From Hofstenia miamia (taxonomy: Eukaryota; Xenacoelomorpha; Acoela; Hofsteniidae), in contig CABFPE010000122.1 of NCBI GenBank assembly GCA_900660155.1, forward strand, positions 801,896-865,895: a DNA stretch of 64,000 bases. Reading direction: 5' to 3'. The position numbers and the translations under genes were made by a program. Below, piece by piece: positions 11,253 to 21,708 of this stretch. How positions within the stretch are numbered: the first letter of the stretch is position 1; each line of letters starts with the position of its first letter. The notes below the pieces were generated by a model, which was not told the origin of the DNA, searched no databases, and was given only the letters and a program-made list of their open reading frames with translations.

Positions 11253-13312
11253 CCAGTTCTTATTTTCTTTTACATCAAAATTTGGACTGATCAAATGAAA
11301 TATTCCCGCTTTTAATTCGAATAATATTAAAGTCAACAGTTTATTAATATAAATCGTAATCAATTTATATTGAGCTTTGCTTTCTGTTATGCAAACACCT
11401 GCCATGTCCTACCCCTTTACCCTTGGGAGATCTTGGTTACATATTTGAGAGAAATTACTTCGTATCCTTACTTTAATTACTGTAATTATACAATCAATAT
11501 CCCATAATTCAGTTAAATGATCTTTTGTTTTTGCAATATCTTGTAAAACCGAATTCTCCACCCGATAATCAGTATATATTCGATATTTTCGAACTAGCAA
11601 ATTTGGCAGCATCCCTCATCATATTGTTAACTATCTGCATTTCAAAAAGTCCATGTATTTTACCGAATAATGATTTCACAAATACAGCATAATATATTAT
11701 AAACGCAAACCTGAATTTTTCGTTTTGTATTATTTTTGCTATTTTATTCGTATATTATAATTCGCCTGTTTCACAATGTTCGCTAATCCGTTAATCAAGC
11801 TATTTTGCTTTATAGATTTTTTTTCTTTCCTCTGATTTTAACTATAGACAGCCATTTTTCTCAATTCAATGAGAAAATTTTAAAAACTCATAACTCACTA
11901 AATAATAAAGTTGTCTGAAATCTGAAAACATCACTGGATAGAAAATCGTCTTTTCTTTTTTCAATTTCATTACAAATTTGAAGGCTGTCACTAATTTGCC
12001 TGCTTTTTTATATCGTTTCCATATCCCTCTGTATGAATACGCATTGTAATGCTACTTTTCTTCAAGGGAAATATTTGATCGATTTTGGGGCAATTTGCGT
12101 ATTATTCATCCATATGAAACCCATATAGGGCATACAGAAAGATTTGGTAGAAAAATAAAAATTCAGCGCCTTTTAGTGCAATTGCTAAAAATATTTTTGT
12201 GCCATGTTCTAAAAAAGCACCCGGAATCGATTTTCGACGCCATCGCGTGACAAAATATTTTGTGTAGTGGTTTTCTGACAAAATTCAGTAATTGACTATA
12301 GAGAATCTTTGGTACTTGTGATCTTTTATTAGATTCCACTAGTGAACAAACTTCAGATCCTTGACTACAAGCAGCTCTTAATAATGCACAATATCTCATA
12401 TAACATTTTGTAAAAACATGAGCATGAGCTGCGCAGATAATAATAATTTTACCAATTACCAAACTATTGTGGAACATATATACATATATACCTAAATAAC
12501 GGAAAATGTAATACCTTGCATGAGGGCAAGAATCTAGTGTTCTGCAGCCGTACAGCCGTTCGCTGTAATCCTTTAGCCGTAGCCAGCTGTTAGCCGTGAT
12601 TTTTTTGCCTTAGGCTGCGCTTTTTAGTACTACCTAGTGAAATACTGCAATTTTCAATGAACGATTAAAGCATACTCATAGTTCGAACAATTAAAGAAAA
12701 TGGTCAATGCAACTACTTTTTAAAAACAAAAATACAAATAAAAAGCATGGAAATAAATTTTTCATCATTATGTTTAGAAATTAATCTTAACCTGGATTTT
12801 CGCTTTGAAAACTAGCTTGCACTCCATACGCAAGAATTTTTCATAGATATTGGTATGCTCTCTCAACTGCTTTGTCACTGTAAGACATCGAGATCTGTTT
12901 ACAGTGTATGCTAGTTTAAAAATTATCAAGGGCTGATTGAAAGATATTTATTTTCTTACTAGAATATTATGTCATATTATTTCATTTAATTCATTTTGTT
13001 ATTTGTAATTCATTTATTGATCTTTGGCATATCCAAGGCATTTGATAGGTGCAATTTAGGAAGACAGGTTGGTTTGGGTTCAAGAAATTGACCCATTTCC
13101 AGGCATGGTGCCCACATAAATTAACACTCACTAACTTGATGAGAAAATTAATTAAATGCTGTCATTCCAATGAAGTAAATAATGCTGCAGAAGTATATAT
13201 GTATAGAATGCAACAACCAGAACATATAGACTATGAGAAAAACAATTTACATTATTACACATTAACTGAGAATAAAGACTAGAATTTTTTATTAGATGTG
13301 TAAGCTGAATAC
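11250..13312. other. Intergenic or intronic, no supported gene
   Basis: No third lectin exon could be found despite the open phase-2 donor at 11040. A GC-richer patch with repeated AGCCGT words lies near 12540-12610. A 77-codon open frame at 13049-13282 has no recognisable motif and is not called. Confidence 0.45.
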
Positions 13313-13660
13313 GGTATTAGCTGCATTCGCATCTTTGGAATACAAAAAAGTGAATGTAAAGGTCCGCAAGCAGAGGATGCGTTAATTGTTTAGACGCACT
13401 ACAAAAACGAGCTGTACGAATTGGGATAATTGCAAATTATACACCTATTCGTGTTATCATGCGTTTAAGAGATCAAAGGCTCTATAACAATATTCAAGAA
13501 AATCCTGTTCATCCTCTTTCTGGTGTGCTGTCTTCGCGAACAGAATACTCTGCTTCCAGAAATAGATGGAGACTTCCTGGTTGTACAAAGGCCAAAACCA
13601 AATAGATTTTTACGAGGGACTGTATTTTAGATTATATTTCTTGCGGGATCGTTTTTAGTA
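13313..13660 (+). mobile_element. 3' fragment of a jockey/CR1-like LINE
   Basis: Broken frames read LDALQKRAVRIGIIANYTPI and then PLSGVLSSRTEYSASRNRWR. This is the pattern at the very C-terminus of many jockey/CR1-type reverse transcriptases. It is followed at once by a TTA-rich tail (13664-13697), against which the R4-like element's 3' end lies. Only the last few hundred bases are present and the frame is not intact. Confidence 0.6.
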
Positions 13661-13741
13661 CATTATTATCTTTTTTATTATTATTATTATTATTATTGCA
13701 TCTCACAGCTTCATGCTGGTATCCCTCTCAGCTCGGGGAAC

Positions 13742-14899
13742 TCACCAGTTCCCAGGGAGTCTGAGAGCTTTCCTCAGGACTCTAGCTGTTCCTAACAATG
13801 CTGCCTTCTGTGCTACTGCTCCTCCCCACTTTGGTACTCCCAACTCCTCCAAGTATCTCGTATGCTTCTTACTCACTGCTCCTAGTGCGCCTACTACTAC
13901 CGGGACTACTTCAACTTTCTTTAACTTCCACAGCCTTTCTATTTCCTCTGCTAACTCTCTGTACTTGTCTATCTTCTCTTTCTCCTTGCTTTCTACATTT
14001 CTGTCCTTTGGTACTGCTATGTCTATCACTGTTCCTAATCTTTTCTCTTTGTCTACCACTACTATGTCTGGCCTCCGTGCTTCTATCACTTTGCTCGTCT
14101 GTATGTTGAAGTCCCACAGTATCTTAACCTTCTCATTTTCTATGACGCCCTGTGGCTTGTGCTCATACCACTTGTCTCCTGCTTCTAACCCATGCTGCCT
14201 GCTCAAACTCCAGTGTACCATTCTTCCCACCTTGTCATGCCTGAACTTATACTCATTCTGTGCCAACTTCTCACACCCTGCTATCAGATGATCTACTGTC
14301 TCCGCCTCTTTCTTACATAGCCTACACTTATCACTTACTTCTACTCTTCTGTCTATATGCTTCTTCACCCAGTTTGTTCTTATTGCTTGCTCCTGTGCTG
14401 CCATTATTAGTGCTTCTGTTTCTCTCTTCAGTCCTGCCTTCTTTAACCACTTGTTGCTCTCTTCTCTATCACACTTTTCTGTGTTCCTCCAGTATTCTCC
14501 ATGCATTGCCTTCTGCCTATACCTTGTTTGCCTCTCTGATTCCATCCTACTCTGGTATATCTTCTTTCCTTCACTCTCAGTTCTTATCTTCTTCAACTCC
14601 TTAGTGACCTCTAGTAGGGACCCCTCAGGTTGCTCTTCTACATATTCCTTTAGCCCTAGTGCTTCTGCTTCTACAGTCTCCTCCACACTTAGCAGCCCTT
14701 TACCTCCCTTATGCCTTGTCATGTACAGCCTATCTACATCTCCATTGAGGTTGAATGCTCTCTCTGCTGCTAGTATCTTCCTTGTCTCCCTGTCTAATTC
14801 CCTCAGTTCATTCTTATTCCACCTAACTATTCCTGCCGAATATCTCAACACTGGTATTGCCCACGTATTAATTGCCTTTATGCTGTTCTGCCCATTCAA
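13742..14899 (-). CDS. R4-like LINE ORF, C-terminal zinc knuckle and endonuclease part
   Basis: 385 codons. It starts within the thumb (KAINTWAIPVLRYSAGIVRW). It then carries CRLCKKEAETVDHLIAGC, a C-X2-C-X8-H-X4-C knuckle, and ARRPDIVVVDKEKRLGTVID followed by IAVP. The latter is a PD-(D/E)XK-like core as in the restriction-like endonucleases of R2/R4 LINEs that nick the target. It ends RLPGNW, about 40 bp before the (TAA)n tail. The RPDIVVVD to VIDIAVP spacing fits the family. Confidence 0.8.
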   Translation of the reverse strand: MNGQNSIKAINTWAIPVLRYSAGIVRWNKNELRELDRETRKILAAERAFNLNGDVDRLYMTRHKGGKGLLSVEETVEAEALGLKEYVEEQPEGSLLEVTKELKKIRTESEGKKIYQSRMESERQTRYRQKAMHGEYWRNTEKCDREESNKWLKKAGLKRETEALIMAAQEQAIRTNWVKKHIDRRVEVSDKCRLCKKEAETVDHLIAGCEKLAQNEYKFRHDKVGRMVHWSLSRQHGLEAGDKWYEHKPQGVIENEKVKILWDFNIQTSKVIEARRPDIVVVDKEKRLGTVIDIAVPKDRNVESKEKEKIDKYRELAEEIERLWKLKKVEVVPVVVGALGAVSKKHTRYLEELGVPKWGGAVAQKAALLGTARVLRKALRLPGNW

Positions 14900-14934
14900 T
14901 GCTGACTTCTGTAGTACCTTCCTTACTCTCCTTT

Positions 14935-16245
14935 TTACTCTTTCCTTAGCCTCATCTTCATTTCCATGTGATCTGTTCTGTCCTTCTCTATTACTCCTAA
15001 GTACTTGTACCCCTCCTTGACTTCCTCAATCTTATCCCCACTGCTTGTCCTCAAGCCCTCCCCATCCACACACTTGCCTCTGGTCATTGTCACTGCTGCA
15101 CACTTTCCTAATCCAAACTCCAACCCTGAATCTCTGCTTGCCTTCTCCAATGTCTCCACTTGCTTCTGCAACATCTTCCTTGAACTAGCATACATCTTCA
15201 GGTCGTCCATGTACCACAGGTGACTTACTTCTCTACCATTCTTCTCCATCTTATACCCTATGCCTGTCTCCTTTAACTTTTCTGTGATAGGGATTAAGCT
15301 AACTACAAACAGTAGTGGTGCTAAGCTGTCTCCCTGGAATATGCCTCGCCTAAACCTCAACCTATGCCCATCTATCTCAGTCTGCCACTTTGCCATCTCC
15401 CTCTCTAGAAACTCAACCCATTTCCGTGAAACTCCATTGGCCTCTAGCGTCCTCAATACCCACCTATGTGAAATGCTGTCATATGCCTTCCTGTAATCTA
15501 TCCATGCCATTGCTAAGTTCGTCTTTCTTCTTCTACAATTCTCCACCACTGCCTGGTCTATCAACAACTGGTCTTTGCATCCTCTCGTCTTTGTCCTACA
15601 TCCCTTCTGCTCCTCTGGTATCAACCTATTCTGCTTTAAGTAACATGCCAGCCTATTTGAAATCCCTGAAGTTAGTAATTTCCACATTGTTGGCAGACAT
15701 GTTATTGGTCTGAAGTTGCTTGCCTCACTACCTTTCTTTGGGTCCTTCTGTATCAGAAATGTCTTCCCCACTACCATCCACTCTGGACACCCACTCACCA
15801 CACACTCCTCCAATGCTGCTGCTAGTCTCTCATGAACACTTGTGAACTTCTTCAGCCAATACCCATGTACCTCATCTCTGCCTGGCGCCTTCCAATTCTT
15901 CATCTTCTTTAGAGCCTCCTTCAGCCTTACAGTTGTGATTACTTCTTCTTCTTGCCTGGCTTCTTTCTGTATCTGTACATTCTCTATCTCTGGTCCCGCA
16001 CTTCCCCATATATTCTCCCAGAACCTTACTGCATCTTCGCCTGCTCTAGCTGTAGCCTTTTCTCCTGCATCTAGTTCTTTGTAGAATCTTCCTTCTTGTG
16101 TCTCAAACTTCATATTGTCTCTTGCCTGCTTTGCCCTTGCCCTATACTTTCTCAGTTTCTCAGCTTCTGCAACTAATCTCTGCTTAAGCTCTTCTCTTGC
16201 AGTTTCTATAGTCTTCCCCTTACCTACCCTGCACCTGTCCTGCAC
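14935..16245 (-). CDS. R4-like LINE ORF, reverse transcriptase part
   Basis: 436 codons covering most RT motifs. These include NFRPITCLPTMWKLLTSGIS, the QKGCRTKTRGCKDQLLIDQA block, MAWIDYRKAYDSISH (catalytic Asp), the FRRGIFQGDSLAP turn and LWYMDDLKMYAS (YMDD catalytic pair). GEGLRTSSGDKIEEVKEGYK and YLGVIEKDRT form the thumb start. The frame breaks after MKMRLRKE. Copy 2 continues in frame here as RLRKEYKRRIRKVLQKS. This part of the protein copies the element's RNA at the nicked target. Confidence 0.85.
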   Translation of the reverse strand: MQDRCRVGKGKTIETAREELKQRLVAEAEKLRKYRARAKQARDNMKFETQEGRFYKELDAGEKATARAGEDAVRFWENIWGSAGPEIENVQIQKEARQEEEVITTVRLKEALKKMKNWKAPGRDEVHGYWLKKFTSVHERLAAALEECVVSGCPEWMVVGKTFLIQKDPKKGSEASNFRPITCLPTMWKLLTSGISNRLACYLKQNRLIPEEQKGCRTKTRGCKDQLLIDQAVVENCRRRKTNLAMAWIDYRKAYDSISHRWVLRTLEANGVSRKWVEFLEREMAKWQTEIDGHRLRFRRGIFQGDSLAPLLFVVSLIPITEKLKETGIGYKMEKNGREVSHLWYMDDLKMYASSRKMLQKQVETLEKASRDSGLEFGLGKCAAVTMTRGKCVDGEGLRTSSGDKIEEVKEGYKYLGVIEKDRTDHMEMKMRLRKE

Positions 16246-16268
16246 TGCCTTACTTGTCCGGATCTTCC

Positions 16269-16997
16269 CTATTTGCTGCCTAATTTTGCCACCTTATTCT
16301 CAATTCTTCTTTCCCATGCTGGCTTTCTGTCTCCCTTATCTTCTTGCCACCTCTTCTTCTTTATTTCCACGCCTACATTCTTCAGCACCTCACATGCCCC
16401 TGCATACACTAAGCTATTTACTTCTGTAACACTCCTAGCATCTATCCTCTCCAACACTTTATTGACTTTTGCTGTCTCTACTGCTAGCTTACTTCTCTTA
16501 ACTCTTCTTGGGACTGGCAACCTAGCTCTCTCACCTATTTCTTCCTTCATCTTTTCCTTGATTGCTGCTTCAGTTTCTGCATCTGCTACTTCTGCCACTT
16601 CTGTCTCAACATCTATCACTTCATCTTCCCTTTGCTTAACTTGTTCAACTCTCTTTTTCCCCTTACTCTCATCCAGCTGTAACTTTCTCACTTGCCCTGC
16701 AAGCCTCTGCTCTGTAACTTCTAATCCCGTTCTTGCCTTCCTCCATTCTTCCAACATTCTCTTCCTGTAACCCCTCTCATCTGGCCTGCTTCTTCTGTAA
16801 CACTCCAATGCTGTCCTGTTCTGCTCATCTGTCCACTTATGCCGTTGTCCATTGGTCTGTGTGGATCCTGTACTGCCACTATTATTATTATTATTATTAT
16901 TATTGGAGTCCGCCTGTTGTCCGGAGATTCTTAGCACCCTCTGACCATTGAAGGCCTGCCGGGGACTGAGGGCCTTTGCTCTATCATGACTTTTCAT
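16269..16997 (-). CDS. R4-like LINE ORF, N-terminal part (Myb-like region)
   Basis: 242 codons. An asparagine run of eight (from an AAT tract at 16880-16904) precedes HKWTDEQNRTALECYRRSRP and TEQRLAGQVRKL. This helix-rich block resembles the Myb-like DNA-binding region upstream of the RT in R2/R4-type LINEs. The middle has an acidic/basic stretch (EVIDVETEVAEVADAETEAA). The frame ends early at VAKLGSK. Copy 2 has one extra G at the matching place (AAAGATTAGG against AAAATTAGG here) and reads on into the RT frame. A single-base loss in copy 1 is therefore the simplest explanation. Confidence 0.75.
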   Translation of the reverse strand: MKSHDRAKALSPRQAFNGQRVLRISGQQADSNNNNNNNNSGSTGSTQTNGQRHKWTDEQNRTALECYRRSRPDERGYRKRMLEEWRKARTGLEVTEQRLAGQVRKLQLDESKGKKRVEQVKQREDEVIDVETEVAEVADAETEAAIKEKMKEEIGERARLPVPRRVKRSKLAVETAKVNKVLERIDARSVTEVNSLVYAGACEVLKNVGVEIKKKRWQEDKGDRKPAWERRIENKVAKLGSK

Positions 16998-17029
16998 CAG
17001 TGTTATTTTTTGTGTTTGATTTTGGACTC

Positions 17030-17160
17030 ACATTCTCCTAGGAAGTTGCCAACCAAGGCTTAAGAGACCTTCCTGCCCCATGAGCTTTCATTTTGGACTG
17101 CCCTTGTCCTAGGAAGTTGCCAACCAAGGCTTTAGAGTGCTTCCTACCCTGTGAGCTAAG
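17030..17160 (-). repeat. 70-bp doublet in the LINE 5' region
   Basis: CCTAGGAAGTTGCCAACCAA occurs at 17037 and again at 17107, a 70-bp period, with matching flanks (GGACT.. before and ..TTCCT.CCC.TGAGCT after). Tandem 5' repeats are often part of LINE promoters. They are absent from the 5'-shortened copy 2, so conservation cannot be judged here. Confidence 0.7.
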
Positions 17161-17240
17161 TCATCCAGTTTGCTAACCACGATCAGAGTTGCTTAACCTC
17201 AGCTTACCAATCTGTGTCTCTACCAACTGGGCTACCTGCC
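17160..17240 (-). other. tRNA/5S-like stretch at the 5' end of the R4-like LINE
   Basis: On the minus strand the stretch begins with TAGCCCAGTTGGTAGAG, close to a tRNA A box. It continues with GAGGTTAAGCAACTCTGATC and GTGGTTAGCAAACTGGATGA, which resemble the 5S rRNA internal control region around AAGC..GGTTAGTACTTGGATGG. It may be a pol III-type promoter captured at the element's start, or the remains of a 5S/tRNA-headed SINE. It is not a complete 5S gene or a foldable tRNA. Confidence 0.45.
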
Positions 17241-17392
17241 CATTATTATTATTATTATTAATATTATTATTTTTGGTGTTTTATCTACACCCACAGAAAC
17301 GCAAGGAATTATAATCAAATCATGAAAGGTTTGAGAGCCTCTGGTTAGAAATCAAGCAAACGAAAAAATGGTAATTTTCAGGCTCAATAAAT

Positions 17393-18963
17393 GTGTGTTA
17401 TTCACCAATGAAAAACTACTGTAAAGAATTTATTAAATATAGAGAGGTAGAAATACAGAATATTTTGCAGCTTGAAAAAGATATATATGCTTTTGGGGAT
17501 TTCAATATCAACTATCTCTCAAGTTCCGAATGTGCTATTATTGAAGATCTCTGTGATTCAACACAGTTGAATGTAGTACATAAGGAGATATCAAAAAGAA
17601 ACTTAACGCTGATTGACTACTTCTTGACAAACGTAGATAGCTTAGATCGGAAAACCTACTTTTTAGATTCTTTTTCTGACGACAATTTATGTGTGTATAT
17701 CCTCGGCACAATGCGCATCCCTAAACAGAGGAAAAGAATTTTTAGAAGAAACTTCAAAGAATTATACAAAACTCTCTTCTCTCAAATGTTCGAAAATGTT
17801 GCATGGGACGACATTTATATTCTTAATGATTCAAATGCAATGATAAATTTTTTGCTAAATGGAATTTAAACATGCTTAAACATTTAGATATGTGTATATT
17901 AAATCATGTCAGTGTTGTAATGCAAAGAGTAAAGAAATTCAAATGTTAGAAGAGCAGAAAAAGAAAATTTGGAAAAATTTAACAACTTCAAATGAATAAA
18001 AAAGAAACTACACGCTCTAAAAAAGTGCAGCATAATCACAATGCTGGACACTTCTATAACAAACTAGAACAATCTAGGAATAAATAGAGGATTATAAATA
18101 GATACTTAAATCGAGAGAAAGGTGTGTGATGTGCTATAAATGAGTTAGTAGTAAACAACACAGTATGTAGTGATAATAGGTTAATAGCAGATGAATTAAA
18201 TCACACTTTTAAAAACTGGGGACTTATACAGGTGCGGCTGTTCCATTTGGGAACAAAATTTATCAACTTGAAGCCACTTTTTAATTTTGATAAATTCATA
18301 AACAGGAATTATTAAAGGTGGTATCTACAATGGATCCTAACACCTCCAGTGGTAGCTGTGGTATACCCATTTTTATTATGAAGGAATACATCGATTACTT
18401 TGCTGAGCACCTTTTGTTTGCATACAATTTTGCAATAAGCAGTTCAATTTTTCCTGCAGTACTTAAAAAGTCAGATTTAACACACATGTTCAAGAAAGAA
18501 GACCCCGCGAAGTGTGAAAATTATCGCCCTATTTCTATCACAAATCCCTTTGCAAAAATTTTTGAAAAACTTCAATGCGCACAAATAAATGTCTATCTGA
18601 ATGATAATAACATTTTAGTACCAAATCAGTTTGGTTTTAGAAAAGCATATTACAGCAGATGCTTTGCCGTTAAAACTAACTGAGAGTGTAAGGTTTAACT
18701 TAAATAACGGTCTTAGCAGTAGTGTAGCTTTGCTCGGACTGAGCAAACTTTTGACAGCCTAGATTTTCATACATTAAATCAGAAATTATATAGATATTGA
18801 TTTCGTGAGCTGAGTAGAAAATTGCTGCAAATTTTCTTAAGTTGTAGACAACAGCGTGTTAAAATAAATAACATATATTTAAATTTTGTAACCACAGACA
18901 AAGATATCAGTAAATATGTAAAAAAATTGTAATATAATTTTATATGCTGACGATATAATGTGC
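17393..18963 (+). mobile_element. Decayed jockey/CR1-like LINE, endonuclease and RT part
   Basis: A 158-codon frame contains YAFGDFNINYLSS and later KRNLTLIDYFLTN, the C-terminal half of an AP-type endonuclease. A 121-codon frame at 18318-18683 has SGIPIFIMKEYI-like and FKKEDPAKCENYRPISITNP followed by FAKIFEKLQ, the RT fingers. Further on, frames in poor condition reach ILYADDIM at about 18940-18960, the catalytic YADD. Many stops and shifts lie between. The thumb region resumes at 20.4 kb after an interruption. Confidence 0.75.
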
Positions 18964-19313
18964 GAGGTGTGCGCCGCATTTTTATGATTTTTGAGCGTTT
19001 TTCCTATCGCTTATTTGGGAACTGATCAAATATAATACCACATCAAGCTGATTTTTACACTATATTTTCAGAAATTTGTAATTTGTGATTAAGTACTCAA
19101 TCGAATTTTTAATTACAGGTAACGCATCTATTTGAGTTACCATTTTTATAATGCATTGCGTTCGGCATTTTCTTATAAACCCGTAACGCACAAGACGAAA
19201 TTAAGCGTAATCATTGAAAGTGCATCCTATATTTGTTGCCGAACGTTATTGATTGTTTCACGAAATGGAACTAGATCATTTCGAGGTGTGCGCTAATGAT
19301 AACCGCACCTCGA
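18963..19313. mobile_element. Short inverted-repeat element inside the LINE
   Basis: It starts CGAGGTGTGCGCCGC and ends with a hairpin in which CGAGGTGTGCGC faces CCGCACCTCG (about 19282-19313). The same heptamer therefore occurs twice directly and once inverted. It lies right after the LINE's YADD codons, so it interrupts that element. No clear target duplication was found, and the following kilobase also separates the LINE halves, so the inserted unit may be larger. Confidence 0.45.
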
Positions 19314-20380
19314 GTGAGATCAAACGTCTCACCACTTTCAGTTAAATCCCCGCCAAGCAAACATCAATAAAATAGAGAAACCTTTTCAAGTTCTTCATGT
19401 ACATAGATTGACTGTGGTGTCAAGCTAAAACAAATGTTGGGAGTGGGCTTTATTCTAATTTATTAGACTGTTTTATTGGCTGAAGCAGTTATTAACAGTA
19501 AACCAGACAAGGAAAAGCTCACACTGTATCATGTGCCTGCAATGGGGCTCATCAATGCTAGACAAAAGCTGTGGAATATGACCATTAGCTTACTAATGTT
19601 TACGGCCAACAAAAAACAGTTTCTTAGTCCGCCTTAATAATGGCTTCAAATGGTTATGTGGGTCGCAGAGATAGAATCGGATCGGATCAGATCTTCATTT
19701 TGAGAAACCTCTGATCTGTTTCGGATCCAATAGCTTTTAAAACCTGTGGATTTTACATTTTATATCCTAATTAAATAATGTCAATCTAAGTGAAATTTTG
19801 TAATTGGTGACCAATACTTCAATCTGAAAATGCGACCCATGTTAGCCATCACAGGATTATAAAAAATAATAAAACAACCAAGAACATTTGTTTGTACAAA
19901 ATTGCAAATAGAAGAGCAGAATTCTGAGAAGGACTCTCTCTAATATGTATATCAAAGGAAAAGCACAGAACACAGAGAAGCAAGTGGAGTACCTTTAGCT
20001 TTTGCAAACACTGCAAAATATAAAAGTACTAATATAAATTGGGATGCACTTCATTAAAAAATCTCATTTAAATATGCACTCTAAACAACTTGCAATGCTA
20101 AGATCAACTTAGTACTCAAAAGGTTTATCACTATTATAATCACTAATACAAAAATGTTTATGAAACCATACAGTCGGCATACTATTAATAGAGTATGAAT
20201 TTATTTAATGTTGCTGCTATATAATTCAAAATTTTTGATGCAATTTAGTATCCAATTTCAGTAAAATTCAAAATTTACATTTATCTCAAATTGTGTTTGA
20301 AAAATTAATTTTTCTGTCACGGATTTCCATTGTAAATTTTGAAACTTTCAGTACAGCATTGATGTATTTTTTTAAATACG
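19314..20380. other. Unassigned sequence between LINE halves
   Basis: No coding exon was recognised. A short GGATC-rich patch (GATAGAATCGGATCGGATCA) lies near 19670. The stretch separates the RT catalytic region from the RT thumb of the same LINE, so all or part of it is inserted DNA. Confidence 0.4.
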
Positions 20381-20830
20381 ATGACAAAACCAAACAGAGC
20401 CATTAGCAACCCTGAACCGCACACAATGTGGACCACTCTCCACTACTGTATAATAGCAAATCATAGCAGTCCAATCACAGCAACAGAATATTTAAAATCT
20501 GATCTCATGAACATTAAGAAATATCTTCAGAAACATAAATTAAATGTGAACGAGCAAAAGATGCTGTTTACAAATGAATCCTGAGATCTTGGCAAAAATA
20601 TTGATTTGCGTACAGGTAGTGAAACGCTAGAAATTCAACAGTCAAATGAAATTAAGTATCTAGGTGTTGAGATTGATAGAAATCTCAATTTCAAGTTGTT
20701 CATTAAAAGCAAGCTTTGTAAAATGGTAGCAGGTATCAAGAGTATTCGACAAATAAAAATATCACTAAAAATAAGACATTAATAGATGCTCTAGTAACTA
20801 GTACGCCTGTATACTATTGAACAACATAAG
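20381..20830 (+). mobile_element. Jockey/CR1-like LINE, RT thumb region (resumed)
   Basis: The frame reads ATEYLKSDLMNIKKYLQKHK then LNVNEQKML. After a stop come SNEIKYLGVEIDRNLNFKL and SKLCKMVAGIKSIRQIK. This is the usual order after YADD in this LINE group (L..DL..I..W..., then YLGV.ID..L.F). It most likely belongs to the element starting at 17.4 kb. Confidence 0.65.
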
Positions 20831-21708
20831 CACATAATTATCACAACACATAAATACAGCATTCAACTAGTCATTAACAGCAGTGTATGGCATTGGTAGA
20901 CACGAGACGGGTAGAAAGCTCAATAAAATCAAAATGTTGTAACCAAAATACTTCACAATTTACAGTAGTCTAATAACTCTGTATAAATACATAGAAAAGT
21001 TAACTACAAGCACATTATTTTTTGATAATTACATTAGCTACTGTGGCATAATCCGTGTGTAGTCAAATAAAGAGAAACTAAGGACACAAATAAGACTAAC
21101 AGTATAACAATCTGATTAAAGTGTAAGCACATGGTTATTATCCTTTGAATATTTTGTACAATTTTATACAGCGCAGTTTTGATATTAGCTATATCGGCAA
21201 AACAGTTTGACAAAGCGACAAATTTGCATGAGCTAATTAATGCTGACATTGCGCAAAATCAGCAGATGAAGAAAAAGAGGGAAAACTGTCAACAACGTTG
21301 GTACTTGCCCATTGTTTAATTGTTTAAAAAAAATTAGTATAAATACACAGTAATGGTTGTGATTGTGATGAATGAATTTTACTGGATTTACTCTCTTATT
21401 TTTGTTCAGGTTATTTAATTACATTAATGGAAAGCTAAACGTTTGAGCATGAGAGTAGTCTGCAGGTGGTCTCCAGATCCGGCTAAAGGTATTTCAGAGC
21501 AGCTGCGCGATCCAGCCAGCAGCCAGTTAAGTTTATGATTAGGGGTTTTTATCCATATTGTCGGTTTCCCCTCAATTCATTCACAAATAAGACAAGTCTC
21601 TGATAACTCAACGTATGCTAACCCTTTTTAGATCCAAATTCGCTATTCCTAATAATGAAACTTATTATACATACAAGGTGCCTATAAGTCCTGATCACTG
21701 CCAGTCGG
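20831..21708. other. No supported gene
   Basis: AT-rich. Probably in part the decayed 3' end of the LINE, but no motif is clear enough to call. Confidence 0.4.

Larger units (their letters stand above)
13698..17241 (-). mobile_element. R4/Dong-like site-specific LINE, near full length (copy 1)
   Basis: This is a non-LTR retrotransposon of about 3.5 kb set between TTA repeats (13676-13697 and 17242-17270). R4-clade elements such as Dong insert into TAA/TTA microsatellites. In sense order it has a 5' region with a tRNA/5S-like stretch and a 70-bp doublet, an N-terminal Myb-like region, a reverse transcriptase with YMDD (15202-15213), a CCHC zinc knuckle, and a restriction-like endonuclease region with a PD..D motif. 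The 3' end runs straight into (TAA)n. The reading frame is split in three by two frameshifts, so this copy is inactive as assembled. The second copy at 21.7-24.1 kb keeps the frame open at both places. Family assignment is from domain order and target; an R2- or NeSL-related clade is the alternative. Confidence 0.85.

Noticed and set aside
13049-13282. 77-codon open frame starting MQFRKTGWFGFKKLTHFQAW
   Set aside because: No splice context, no known motif and no link to the lectin gene upstream; could be chance or a pseudogene scrap.
16733-16951. Open frames on the + strand across the R4-like LINE (for example 13713-14291 and 16273-16770)
   Set aside because: They are antisense shadows of the LINE ORF. 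They are Ser/Leu-rich with no motif, and the minus strand carries the recognisable RT and endonuclease.
17160-17240. A true 5S rRNA or tRNA gene
   Set aside because: Only control-region-like words are present; the stretch cannot form a tRNA cloverleaf and lacks most of 5S rRNA.
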